A stretch of DNA of 64,000 bases from Archivesica marissinica (taxonomy: Eukaryota; Mollusca; Bivalvia; Venerida; Vesicomyidae). Location: the NCBI GenBank assembly GCA_014843695.1, contig CM026386.1:91382858-91446857 (forward strand). The letters are read 5' to 3'. This document shows positions 1-12,462 of the stretch, one piece after another (position 1 is the stretch's first letter; each line of letters begins with the position of its first letter). The position numbers and the translations under genes were made by a program. The notes below the pieces were generated by a model. It was not told the DNA's origin, made no database searches, and saw only the letters and a list, made by a program, of their open reading frames with translations.

Positions 1-29
1 TCTACATTTCTTATATTTCGTATATTTAG

Positions 30-134
30 ATCTTAATCAACAATGAATGGGTGGACTCGGCTTCCGGACAGACGTTTCCGGCGATCAACCCGGCGACGAC
101 GGAGAAGATAACCGACGTACAGGAGGGAGATAAG
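30..134 (+). CDS. Aldehyde dehydrogenase (ALDH1A/ALDH2 class), N-terminal exon
   Basis: This exon encodes 35 residues beginning [10 protein letters not shown] and ending VQEGDK, the N-terminal part of the NAD-binding fold of class 1/2 aldehyde dehydrogenases, which oxidise aldehydes to carboxylic acids with NAD(P)+. The acceptor is TTTAG at 25-29 and the donor is AAG|GTATAT at 134/135. Length is 105 bp, so the exon ends in phase 0. The break after GDK is the same as in vertebrate ALDH1A/ALDH2 genes. The exon with the start codon lies outside the window, so a mitochondrial presequence (ALDH2) or its absence (ALDH1) cannot be judged. The following intron is 13.7 kb because a Polinton-like element sits in it. 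No matching exon exists next to the second element copy at 46486. Recognition is by family motifs and exon structure; no search was run. Confidence 0.9.
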
Positions 135-176
135 GTATATGTAGTCCCAAACTCGCTGATTTATGTCAGAAGAATT

Positions 177-182
177 CACATA
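177..182. repeat. Target-site duplication CACATA, left
   Basis: The six bases CACATA lie directly before the element's first base (A183). The same six bases follow its last base at 11751-11756. A 6-bp target duplication is a hallmark of Polinton/Maverick elements. Confidence 0.9.
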
Positions 183-249
183 AGTAGTACAGACGTCTCT
201 TTGCTTGTAAACAAACGGGCGCCATTTTGAATACGATTTATAGTAACTC

Positions 250-291
250 ATTTGCATATAAGGTAATATAAGTAGGTCACGCGCGTGCGCG
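250..291 (+). promoter_or_regulatory. Octamer, TATA-like and GC-palindrome module near the element terminus
   Basis: A perfect octamer ATTTGCAT (250-257) overlaps ATATAAG (256-262). A second ATATAAG follows, then CACGCGCGTGCGCG (278-291), which resembles an NRF1 site. The module begins about 67 bp from the terminus and recurs in all four TIRs (near 11645-11685, 31350-31400 and 46260-46425). Promoter function, or a role in replication priming, is inferred. Confidence 0.45.
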
Positions 292-894
292 TTTATTTTT
301 AGTCTATTGATGACGTATCGCGCAACTACCGAGTTCTGTGTACGAAGGCGTAACGGACGATCTAGTAACAGCGTTTCTACGCGGCGTCCATTTTGGATGA
401 CCTCACGATTAAGTTATGTCCGGGCTTATCGGATAATGTACATCTTATAATTCGAACATAATGCGACATATGTACGCTATTACATAGCCGGAGCGTTAAC
501 ATCGTCGCATAAAAATGTTCTTCGAAGACACTAGAGTACGTCAGAATAATCGGTACCTGGTGGCCCCGCCACGTACCCGGATGACACTCTCCACCCTACT
601 TTTCATGCTTCCAGTCGGATCTGTTCTCGGGTCAATAACATCCATGCAGAGCCGCTTCCAACTGGTCCGTACTGGGGGTTCCGTATCTACATTCTCCGCC
701 CACACACGGATTCAGATCCGGGATTACCGATGGCCAGGGTAGAGTTGTCACTGCATCGGCCCTCATGTACGGTAAGTGCTATGTGAGGCCTGTCGTCCGT
801 GTACCGAGGTCGTGTAGCGAGTGGGTGGTTGTCGCGGGACAACGACTGCTGTCACGGATGTACTGAGCTCCGGTTACGTTCCCCTCGATGGTGA

Positions 895-1107
895 CCAAAT
901 CCAGCTCGCAATCATGGGTCGCCACCTCCGTACGACAGGAAGTCTCGATAGCGCAGCGTTCGCTTCAGGTCCGGAGTTCGAGCCCCGCTGGAGCCGTTAC
1001 GAGCGTGCCCTTGGCATTTGAATTCCCTCTTCTCTCTCCATCAGGAACGAGGTCTCGAGAGTTGGAATAACTCGTTTCGCAATCGAGCTAAATTAAATTT
1101 GTATAAA
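895..1107 (+). mobile_element. SINE family D sequence embedded in the TIR
   Basis: There is a tRNA-like B box (GAGTTCGAGCCCC near 974-986; GGGTTCGAGCCCC in the inner TIRs) and a tail AGCTCGATCGCGAAACGAG-like stretch on the opposite strand. The same body and tail recur outside the element at 17937-18155, and as tail pieces at 1615-1728, 2206-2258 and 44965-45060. A SINE therefore appears to have become part of the TIR before the TIRs were homogenised. Confidence 0.55.
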
Positions 1108-1267
1108 AAAACCGGATGAAGTTAAGCGAAGCGAAACGATCTGACGTTCTTTTACGACATCGGTATACCGGGATATACTGATCGGTACAGTAACAGAGTG
1201 AAAGTGGTGTATAAGAAAACGAAGCGTACGTTATTACTACATACCCGATTGCACCGACCAATGAGAG

Positions 1268-1384
1268 CTATAAATAGACACCAATGGGAACGAACCGCTC
1301 TATAAATAGCGAGCGCGTACGTTTCTATAAATAACGACTACGAACCGATCCATAAATAACGATTACGAACGCTTCTATAAATAT
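1268..1384 (+). promoter_or_regulatory. Cluster of TATAAATA boxes at the inner edge of the TIR
   Basis: CTATAAATA-type boxes occur at 1268, 1300, 1325, 1351 (CATAAATA) and 1375, about 24-32 bp apart, with CCAAT at 1259 and 1281. All TIRs share them. Similar boxes stand upstream of polB (about 5103 and 5250). They could be a multi-start promoter or just a short degenerate tandem repeat. Confidence 0.4.
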
Positions 1385-1397
1385 AGACCGATTAGAA

Positions 1398-1731
1398 CGG
1401 ACTTAGGCCTCAAACTTCAACCATGCTGTCAACGGGTAAGTTCATTATATTATTCAAACTCGGCGTACGTTTTTATCGCGTAAGAAATCATAATTATACG
1501 CTATATACAAACTTAACCTATGTACTTTAGCGAAAATGAATAATATATATCTTATCTCGTTACGTATAATTCCATAAAAACGCGATAAATTATTAATAAT
1601 CCGTAATGTACGTTTTAGAGGGCGATGGATTCCATCAGGAATGAGATATCCAGAGCGATTAATATAACGTCGTAAGAACTCGTTTCGCGATCGAGCTAAC
1701 ATAAATTTGTATAAACTAATTACATCCCATT
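1398..1731. other. Non-coding element DNA with SINE D tail
   Basis: No gene seen. The stretch 1450-1715 is matched in inverted orientation at about 44970-45240 of copy 2. It includes the SINE D tail (1615-1728). Confidence 0.6.
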
Positions 1732-2060
1732 GGAGCATCTTCTGCCTTGTGCACTATCCTCCAAAACAACGGCTTTGATGTTTTCATGATGGATATGTAA
1801 TGGTCATTTAGCGTACATATGTCATATTACGCGCGAAACAGAATGATAAGATGTACATGTATGTAAATGCTGTATGTAGGCCTACAGCGGTACTCAAATC
1901 AGTCTAAAAACAGCAACAATTATGGGGCGACGTTTCGCTATTTCTTTAGTATTTATACGGATATCCATAATTCGATTATTAGATATAGGGGTATCGCCGC
2001 GTATGAGCACGATCTATGCTGTTTATAATGAAGCTAAAAGACTTGGCCTACGAATCTGAC
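1732..2060 (+). repeat. Direct repeat R1, first copy
   Basis: About 325 bp starting GGAGCATCTTCTGCC and ending CTACGAATCTGAC, repeated at 4014-4336 with a few base changes and a small deletion. Copy 2 of the element has it once (about 42650-42955, inverted). It has no coding content. Either a segment of copy 1 was duplicated or copy 2 lost one. Confidence 0.8.
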
Positions 2061-2318
2061 ACATTCATACAGGTAATTCTAAATAGCTCGCGTCGTTAAA
2101 TATGTCCCAAATACACCTTACAATCTAAAGGTAATTAATTTCGAATTACTACAAATCGACGCGGAAATCCGTAAATGTAATTAAGAAATGTTAAATGTCA
2201 AATACTTGTTTCACGATCGAGCTAACATAAATTTGTATAAACTAATTACATCCCCGGTTCAATAAAATAATCCACGCGTTCATAAAATATTAAGTTCTTG
2301 ATTGAGGTAGCAGATCCG

Positions 2319-2319
<1 letters not shown>
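2061..2319. other. Non-coding element DNA
   Basis: No gene seen. It contains a second SINE D tail (2206-2258) identical in its last 40 or so bases to the one ending at 1728. Confidence 0.5.
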
Positions 2320-4012
<1,693 letters not shown>

Positions 4013-4013
4013 T

Positions 4014-4336
4014 GGAGCATCTTCTGCCTTGTGCACTGTCCTCCAAAACAACGGCTTTGATGTTTTCATGATGGATATGTAATGGTCATTTAGCGTGCAT
4101 ATGTCGCATTACGCGCGAAACAGAATTATAAGATGTACATGTATGTAAATGCTGTATGTAGGCCTACAGCGGTACTCAAATCAATCTAAAAACATCAACA
4201 ATTATGGGGCGACGTTTCGCTATTTCTTTAGTATTTATACGGATATCCATAATTCGATTATTAGATATAGGGGTAGCGCCGCGTACGATCTATGCTGTTT
4301 ATAATGAAGCTAAAAGACTTGGCCTACGAATCTGAC
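4014..4336 (+). repeat. Direct repeat R1, second copy
   Basis: Same sequence as 1732-2060, ending at CTACGAATCTGAC. It then continues into DNA conserved at the matching place in copy 2, so this is probably the original position. Confidence 0.8.
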
Positions 4337-5148
4337 GTCATCAATTTTACGACTCGGCGTTACAGCGTATAAATCTGTATAATTCGACGTAGCTCGGCGA
4401 GACCGATACGACGATATCTTTCCTTTATTTATACGTCGAGTAGTTTTCGAGATATAGAGGTTTAAAGATTTTATATATCCTTAAAGTCAGTATTGAAAAT
4501 GAAAAAATATTTAAACGTAAGTAACGTTACTATACGTTAGTTCTAATATACGCGTAGCGTCGTCACGAGTCCGACCCTACCCTTCATTTTGATCTATCAT
4601 TATTCGATATATCTATAATACTGATTATCTCCCTTTAATCGTAAATAAGTTTGAAGAAAAATGAACTTTCGAGGAAACTGGCCTTGTTTGGTATCGTCGG
4701 AAAGATCTCGAAGAGACAATGACGAATCCGCGACTCAATTAATGGTCAGAACTCATACCGGAATTAGTGATCCGAAAAACCGTAAGTACCGATATAAATT
4801 CGTTATATAAGCTTTATCATAGGTCCTATCTAGCCGGGGGTTTCGATAATCGTACTAAACCGCGTCTACGATTTTCAAAATGGAGGATAAAAATGGCGGG
4901 AAAACACTATCTCGCTTATTAATGGTCCATTCGACTCGGTGTGTGTCGCTCCATTTATGTCCGTATCTACCCTTAATTCTAATTAATTCACACTCCCTCT
5001 ACACATTCTCATTATACCGATAAAATGATTATATTTATTATCGTCATTTCGATCGTAAGATTTTGATGGCCGCGATGCTCTAAATAACAATTACCTACGT
5101 TACTATAAATAGAAAACTAATTAGAACCGGTATTGCTATTTTTATTTA
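4337..5148. other. Non-coding region upstream of polB
   Basis: No open frame of note on either strand. The region is conserved in copy 2 (about 41430-42640, inverted), where a piece around TCTCGAAAACTACTCGACG is duplicated. Scattered TATAAATA boxes occur. No integrase or ATPase remnant is seen. Confidence 0.6.
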
Positions 5149-5257
5149 TCCAATGACGTTATAACCGACCAATCAGAATCCAGGATACGTTACTAAAAAT
5201 AACCGACCGATGAAACGAGAGAACGTAGTATATAAGAAGGATCTCTGCTCTATAAAT
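5149..5257 (+). promoter_or_regulatory. Promoter of polB (copy 1)
   Basis: CCAAT boxes lie at about 5150 and 5168 (ACCAATCAG). TATATAAG is at 5229-5236, about 55-60 bp before the ATG at 5289, so a start near 5260 would give a short leader. A second TATA-like box is at 5250-5257. Copy 2 has lost this whole segment. Confidence 0.6.
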
Positions 5258-5288
5258 TCATTCTTTTACAAGAAACCAAGCCTTCAAG

Positions 5289-8200
5289 ATGAATTCGGTA
5301 AACGATATTATAAATTCGTTCGACAACGAAAACGATTTGATGAACTTCGCCGTCACGTGGGGTCTTCAAGAATGCCCGGTGGTGAGGTTTCGGCTGTTTC
5401 AGTTACTAAATCCGGAGTACGGGGACGAATTTGTCACTGACCAGTTAGAAGGGATTATTAGAAGTATGGCCACCCCCGGGGCCTCACCGTCGAGCGCCGA
5501 TGATACTGAAGAGACGTTTAGAGTCTATTTATCGGATCAAGAAGAAATGGAGGAGACTGAGCGTATATGTTTGACGGACGATTGGGACCCCCCTATCGCT
5601 CAAATAGGGGGTGGGGTGACCCTCAACCCGACACCCCACCTTCCGGAGGTCTACAGTATACGATAAGAAAAAGGTCTGAGAGGACGTACGCTAAGAATTC
5701 GGCCTTGGATAAAACGTACCAGGTCAAGGTCGACGAAGAGCACCGTGGTCAACGGCTCAACGATGTCAGGGACGGTTTACATCGGATGTTAGACGACGTG
5801 CTGGACCGAGCTCGGGGCGATTTGGAGGGGAACGATTTAGGTCGGATCGTCATCCATCACGACGGGCTCCAAGATCCTATCGTAGTACCTTTGAGACCCT
5901 GGGACGAGTTGAACGCCGAAGCCGTCATGGAGACCATAGGTAAAGTCTTAAATAGCAAACAAGACTTATCCTTGGATCAGAGTTTCGAGATTTCAATAGG
6001 AACCATAGACCTACCTAAAGGCGGAGCCAGGCGACGTATTACCAGACTCCGCGGAAAGAATAATTCGCTGTACTTAAAGAAATCCATCGTCACCATCGAG
6101 AATGACGACCAGCTGTGTACGGCGAGAGCGATCGGGATGGCGTGGGCGAAACTAAATATATGTACTCCCGAAGAATGGAAAGATATAACGAAAGGGAGAG
6201 GAAAGAAAAGTAACCTGGAACTAATACTCCATCACAAGAAAGTTCCAAGAAGTTATTATTATGATCTCTGTAATAAAAACCTGAAGCGGCAGAAGCAACT
6301 CGCCGTTGCTTTAAGCGAAATGGCGGGTGTTTCGACCGACCGTCCATCCAGTTTGAACGATATAGAGGCATTCGAAGCGGCGTTGAACATGAAAGTGATG
6401 GTGATCAACGCCCGACTCGGGAATAAGTTTATCACATGTCCCAGTACGGACGAACGACCGTGTATTTATCTCTATCTGGTGGACGACGATCATTTTCACG
6501 CCATTACCAGTATTACCGGCTTCTTCAGCTCCAATTATTTTTGCGACAGATGTCTCAAACATTACGACCACCGGAAAAAACACCAGTGCGAAACCCATTG
6601 TATGGTCTGTAAAAGGGACAACTGCCCAAAATCTGATACGCCCGTGGACTGCTCCGAGTGTAATATGACGTGTAGATCCAACGCCTGTTATCAACATCAC
6701 TTGGAGAAACCCAAACATAGGAATGGAAAAAATAAAGGACAGGTCAGAGGCCCCTCCCAATGCGAGATATGGTGGAAATGCCCGACGTGTTATAAAGTCA
6801 TAAATATACAGAAGAGGGAGAAGGAAGATCATTGGTGCGGCGAATATTTCTGTAAATCCTGCGAAAAATACGTGTTAGACGATCATCTCTGCTATCTCAG
6901 ATCAATTCCGGCCAAAGAAGATTTCAAGCCAAAATTCATCTTTTACGATTTCGAGTGTACCCAGGATGATGCTGACCAATGTTCCCAAGGATACCTACCG
7001 ACCAAGAAATCCGAATGTACAGACTGCCTACCTGATCAGCTATGTAAAGTCTGCTCAAAATGTCAGAATTGTAGAACCTCGTGGTGCGGGAAGGCCACCC
7101 ATCGACCCAATTTCGTCGTGACCCACTCAGTCTGTCCAAAATGTATCGATAAGAAATTAACTCCAGAATCTGTCTGCAAGGGATGCGGTACCAGATGCGA
7201 AGAATGTGATAACGGTGATAACGAAGATACCGGACCATGCCCAGGCAAATGCGGATTCAGAGAAACTATATTTAAAGGAGAAAATACGACTAAAGAATTT
7301 GGAAAATGGTTATTCTCTGACCAACATAAATATTTCAAGGCCGTAGCTCATAACATGAAAGGCTACGACGGTTATTTCCTGCTAGAATATTTGATCGACC
7401 AATCCATACGTCCGGACAAGATTATCTACAACGGGTCCAAGATCATGTACATGACGGTAGAGAAAGGTCTACACATCAAAGTGATCGACAGTCTCAATTT
7501 TTTACCCATGAAGTTAGGATCCCTGCCGAAAACGTTTGGATTGACAGAGTTGAAGAAAGATTGGTTCCCTCATTTCTTTAACACGAAGGAGAACCAACAG
7601 TACGTAGGATCATATCCAGTACCGAAATATTACGGCGTTGCCTTTATGAGTTCCAAAGAACGGGAAGAGTTCCTGGAATGGCACGCCACCAAAACAGATG
7701 AGACGTTCGACTTTAGACAGGAAATGTTACAGTATAATAGAAGCGACGTCGATATCTTGCGTCAAGCGTGCTTGGAGTTTCGCCATCTTCTTATGACGTC
7801 GAAGAGATAAAATGTATCAACGATAATGGAAAGATTGAAACCAGATGGGAGGGAGCCGTAGATCCGTTCAATTCAGTTACTATCGCCTCTGTATGTATGA
7901 ACGTGTACCGTACCAAATGTCTAGAAGAAGAATGGAGAGTAAAACTAAATAACGACAATCAATGGATAAAGGCCAAACTAGCCGATGGAAAACTATACGT
8001 TCTACAGGGACAGGAGTGGGTATCAGAGGCCGAATTGAAAATCCAAAAGAGGGAATTTGTTCGTACACCTATCGCACAAATCCCCCCCCCCCCAGGAGGC
8101 TATAAAGACCAGTACAGTAAAGCGGCGATTCAATGGTTAGAGTGGGTCATGATGAAAGAGGGAATACAAATACAACATGCCCTCAATGGCGGCGAAAAAC

Positions 8201-8325
8201 GATTGCTAGGTACCAGATACAAATTGGATGGGTACTGCACCGAGACGAATACGGTCTATGAGTACAACGGATGTCCGTACCACGGTTGTCCTACATGTTT
8301 TCCTGTAGCCAGAGAAGGGACTGTA
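5289..8325 (+). pseudogene. Protein-primed family-B DNA polymerase (polB), copy 1: frameshifted and 3'-truncated
   Basis: The ATG at 5289 has A at -3 and follows a good promoter, so it is the likely start. The N-terminal part is acidic. A Cys/His-rich region (about 6540-7260) with many CxxC pairs follows, as in Polinton polymerases. The 3'-5' exonuclease motifs are Exo I YDFECTQ (about 6950), Exo II AHNMKGYDGYF (about 7347) and Exo III YNRSDVD (about 7735; copy 2 has Cys for Asn). Breaks: a one-base difference in a G run near 5620 moves the frame; 7 bp present in copy 2 are missing near 7797; after GCPTCFPVAREG (about 8318) the sequence runs into the 42-bp array and a stop. The polymerase motifs A, B and C are absent. 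The family copies DNA using a terminal protein as primer. The family call rests on motif order; the breaks mean this copy cannot make a full enzyme. Confidence 0.9.
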
Positions 8326-8329
8326 TAAT

Positions 8330-8925
8330 ATACGCACTATCTCACCAAATCTACGTACATTACTGCAAGATATATCCACTATCTCACAATATTTACGTAC
8401 ATTACTACAAGATATACGCACTATCTCACTATATATACGTACATTACTACAAGATATACACACTGTCTCACCATATCTGCGTACATTACTACAATATATA
8501 CACACTATATCACCATATCTACGTATATTACAACAATATATATCCACTATCTCACCATATCTACATACATTTCTACAAGATATACGCACTATCTCCCCAT
8601 ATATACGTACATTGCTACTAAATATACACACTATCTCACCAAATTTACATACATTACTACAAGATATATCCACTATCTCACAATATTTACGTACATTACT
8701 ACAAGATATACGCAGTATCTCACCATATCTACGTACATTACTACAAGAAATTATTCACTATCTCACCATATATACATTCATTACTACAAGATCTACACAC
8801 TATCGCACCATATATACGTTCATTACTACAAGATATACGCACTATATCACCATATCTACGTATATTACTACAAGATATACGCACTAACGCACCATATCTA
8901 CATACATCTCGCATCTTCCAACACA
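8330..8925. repeat. 42-bp tandem array, block 1 of copy 1
   Basis: About 14 units built on ACTATCTCACCATATCTACG plus TACATTACTACAAGATATAC. Because 42 is a multiple of three, several frames stay open and give 14-residue peptide repeats on both strands. I take these as by-products. The array begins exactly at the polB truncation point. Confidence 0.9.
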
Positions 8926-8976
8926 AAACATGGACCTTACCATAGCATTAGGTCGTCAGAACATGTATTACGCCGT

Positions 8977-9285
8977 AGCGTTTCAGTTTTTGTATCTAAC
9001 GTTTCAATTTTTTGACAGTAGCGTTTCAGTTTCTGACAGTAGCGTTTCAGTTTCTGACACGAGCGTTTCAGTTTCTGACACGAGCGTTTCAGTTTCTGTC
9101 ATTAGAGTTTCAGTTTTTACCCGTTAACACGTAATTCTCCATAGAGTCCGTTTCAGTTTTTGACACTAGCGTTTCAGTTTCTGACACGAGCGTTTCAGTT
9201 TCTGACACAAGCGTTTCAGTTTCTGACACTAGCGTTTCAGTTTTTGTCATTGTTATTTCAGTTTTTGTCTCCGTCGTTTCGATAT
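8977..9285. repeat. 21-bp array with interferon-response-element-like units, copy 1
   Basis: Units of the form GCGTTTCAGTTTCTGACAC. On the minus strand each reads GAAACTGAAAC, which fits the IRF/ISRE core GAAANNGAAA. I count seven exact GTTTCAGTTTC units plus several with GTTTCAGTTTTT. The block is followed by a 75-bp unique piece conserved in copy 2. Regulatory function is inference only. Confidence 0.8.
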
Positions 9286-9361
9286 GCGACGCTACAATCG
9301 CATTTATGTGTCGTTAATCCGATAAAAAATAAATTGATGTGTCCCTTTAAAACAATTTTTA

Positions 9362-9624
9362 TATCCACTATCTCACCATATGTACATACATTACTACAAG
9401 ATATACACACTATATCACCATATCTACGTACATTACTACAAGATATACGCACTATCTCACAATATCTACATTCATTACTACAAGATCTACACACTATTTC
9501 ACCATATATACATTCATTACTACAAGATCTACACACTATATTACCATATCTACGTACACTACTACATGATATACGCACTATCTCACCATATCTACGTACA
9601 TTACTACAAGATATACACACTATC

Positions 9625-9660
<36 letters not shown>

Positions 9661-10516
9661 ATATACACACATTACTACAAGATATACACACTGTCTCACC
9701 ATATCTACATACATTACTACAATATATACACACTATATCACCATATCTACGTATATTACAACAATATATATCCACTATCTCACCATATCTACGTACATTT
9801 CTACAAGATATACACACTATCTCACCAATTCTACATACATTACTACAAGATATATCCACTATCTCACAATATTTACGTACATTACTACAAGATATACACA
9901 GTATCTCACCATATCTACGTACATTACTACAAGAAATTATTCACTATCTCACCATATATACATTCATTGCTACAAGATCTACGCACTATCGCACCATATA
10001 TACATTCATTACTACAAGATATACACACTATATCACCATATCTACGTACATTGCTACAAAATATACACACTATCGCACCATATCTACGTACATTACTACA
10101 AGATATACGCACTATCGCACCATATCTACATACATTACTACAATAACTACACACTGTCTCACCATATCTACGTACATTACTACAAGATATACACACTATC
10201 TCACCATATCTACGTACATTACTACAAGATATACGCACTATATCACCATATCTACATATATTACACCAATATAAATCCACTATCTCACCATATCTACATA
10301 CATTACTAATAGATATACACACTATATCACCATATCTACGTACATTACTACAAGATATACGCACTATCGCACCATATCTACGTACATTACTACAATAACT
10401 ACACACTGTCTCACCATATCTACATACATTACTACAAGATATACGCACTATCTCACCATATCTACATACATTACTACAAGATATACACACTATCTCACCA
10501 TATATACGTACATTAC
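9362..10516. repeat. 42-bp tandem array, block 2 of copy 1
   Basis: About 27 units of the same 42-bp repeat, with a short (TA)n expansion near 9629-9658. It abuts the inner edge of the right TIR. Confidence 0.9.
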
Positions 10517-10518
10517 TC

Positions 10519-11750
10519 TTCTAATCGGTCGCTATTTATAGAAGCGTACGTAATCGCTATTTATGGATCGGTTCGTAGTCGTTATTTATAGAAACGTACG
10601 CGCTCGCTATTTATAGAGCGGTTCGTTCCCATTGGCGTCTATTTATAGCTCTCATTGGTCGGTGCAATCGGGTATGTAGTGTAGTGTAGTCGCTTCGTTT
10701 TCTTATACACCACTTTCACTCTGTTACTGTACCGATCAGTATATCCCGGTATACCGATGTCGTAAAAGAACGTCAGTTCAGTTCGCTTTGCTTAACTTCA
10801 TCCGGTTTTTTTTATACAAATTTATTTTAGCTCGATCGCGAAACGAGTTATTCCAACTCTCGAGACCTCGTTCCTGATGGAGAGGGAGAGAGAATTCAAA
10901 TGCCAAGGGCACGCTCGTAACGGCTCCAGCGGGGCTCGAACCCCGGACCTGAAGCGAACGCTGGCTATCGCGACTTTCTGTCGTACGGAGGTGGCGACCC
11001 ATGATTGCGAGCTGGATTTGGTCACCATCGAGGGGAACGTAACCGGAGCTCAGTACATCCGTGACAGCCAGTCGTTGTCCCGCGACAACCATCCACTCGC
11101 TACACGACCTCGGTACACGGACGACAGGACTCACATAGCACGTACCGTACATGAGGGCCGATGCAGTGACAACTCTACCCCAGGCCAGCGGTAAGCCCGG
11201 ATCTGAATCCGTGTGTGGGCGGAGAATGTAGGTACGGAACCCCCCAGTACGGACCAGTTGGAAGCGGCTCTGCGTGGTTGTTATTGACCCGAGAACGGAT
11301 CGGACTGGAAGCAGGAGACGTAGGGTGGAGAGTGTCATCCGGGTACGTGGCGGGGCCACCAGGTACCGATTATTCTGACGTACTCTACTGTCTTCGAAGA
11401 ACATTTTTATGCGACGATGTTAACGCTCCGGATATGTAATAGCGTACATATGTCGCATTATGTGCGAAACGGAATTATAAGATGTACATTATCCGATAAG
11501 CCCGGACATAACTTAATCGTGAGGTCATCCAAAATGGACGCCGCGTAGAGACGCTGTTACTAGATCGTCCGTTACGCCTTCGTACACAGAGCTCGGTAGT
11601 TGTGCGATACGTCATCAATAGGCTCTATACTAAAAATAAACGCGCACGCGCGTGACCTACTTTATATTACCTTATATGCAAATGAGTTACTATAAAGCGT
11701 ATTCAAAATGGCGCCCGTTTGTTTACAATTAAAGAGCTGACTGTACTACT
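10519..11750 (-). repeat. Terminal inverted repeat, right end of copy 1
   Basis: Inverted copy of 183-1397, 1,232 bp, ending CTGTACTACT at 11750. It holds the best-kept TIR sequence: the SINE D B box (GGGGCTCGAACCCC, about 10933), the octamer module (about 11645-11695) and the TATAAATA cluster (10530-10650). A 208-codon open frame on the minus strand (10778-11404) overlaps the SINE and is probably accidental. Confidence 0.9.
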
Positions 11751-11756
11751 CACATA
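11751..11756. repeat. Target-site duplication CACATA, right
   Basis: Matches 177-182 exactly. The ALDH intron resumes after it. Confidence 0.9.
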
Positions 11757-12235
11757 CACATGGATTGAATGTTGCCTATAGTTACATACGTACTTGTCAT
11801 GGATTACACAAAATATACGTGTGCGTGTTTTACGTTTATTTATCGTCGCTACCGATTGCTCATATGAGCGACGCCTCCTGGAGAGATTAGTCATTTTATA
11901 TTTTTGGAGGATCGTGCACTGATATAGACAGAGACCCACTCCTCTGATTCTTTTACATGTACGATGTAAAGCACCGACATGAGACATCAGCTTAATTAAA
12001 ATCTCATCCGAAAGACTACATGTATTTAATGTTACTCTTAATAAAAAGCAGCCGCAAAACAGCTTAATTACAGATTGTGTTCGTAAAGAACAGAATCGGA
12101 GAACAAGCCTAAGCAATATAATGTAAGCGATATAATTATGATTTCTGTTCATGATGATAATGCATGATAAATGAAAATAATATTCATAAATCGTAAACAA
12201 CAACTCCTCCTACCGTTGCAACATTCCTATAGCTT
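11757..12235. other. ALDH intron with a SINE C fragment
   Basis: A minus-strand fragment of SINE family C lies at about 11830-11990 (tail CGTTTATTTATCGTCGCTACC, body with CCTCCTGGAGAGATTAGTC). The rest holds no recognisable feature. The inverted counterpart is about 30806-31285. Confidence 0.6.
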
Positions 12236-12400
12236 GGGTTCCAGTCTGTCGATTTTTCACTTTTTAATTTCTGGCAAAATGTCACGTTGATATTACCAAT
12301 ACGGCCTAAGTAATGGTCTCTGTATTAAAATATATGTATTTGACTGACCAAGGCAACATTTATCAACTGTTCCCAGGCTAACCACCGCGCTGCTATGATG
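12236..12400 (+). repeat. Dispersed repeat R2, uninterrupted copy
   Basis: Starts GGGTTCCAGTCTGTCGATTTT and runs past TTTGACTGACCAAGGC. Other copies: 15690-15815 (minus), 19211-20680 (split by a SINE and a LINE) and about 30640-30806 (minus, mirror copy). It shows the state before the insertions at 19.2-20.6 kb. Class unknown. Confidence 0.7.
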
Positions 12401-12462
12401 ATAAGTGGTATAGAGGTGGATCGAACTCAGAATAGCGTGTGCTTGTAGTATTAACGCTTAGT

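Larger units (their letters stand above)
183..1397 (+). repeat. Terminal inverted repeat, left end of copy 1
   Basis: About 1.2 kb repeated in inverted orientation at 10519-11750, and again at both ends of copy 2. Homology runs from the terminal AGTAGTACAG to CCGATTAGAA. The four TIRs differ by small indels; this one has lost bases in several places relative to 10519-11750. Inside are a promoter-like end module (250-291), a SINE-like stretch (about 895-1107) and a run of TATAAATA boxes (1268-1384). An open frame of up to 208 codons in the best-preserved TIRs is broken here and is not considered a gene. Confidence 0.85.

Noticed and set aside
8612..10490. Long open frames with 14-residue repeats on both strands (also 32551-35990)
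   Set aside because: The 42-bp period keeps all frames without stops open, on both strands at once; no start context, unique domain or frame preference.
8330..10516. CRISPR-like array
   Set aside because: Units are contiguous without unique spacers; the genome is eukaryotic; no cas genes.
10778..11404. 208-codon open frame in the TIR (also 31637-32263)
   Set aside because: It crosses a tRNA-derived SINE, is broken by indels in the two outer TIRs, and has no family motif.
11703..12203. 166-codon open frame on the minus strand (also 30838-31338)
   Set aside because: It runs through a SINE C fragment and the element's target site; no family features.
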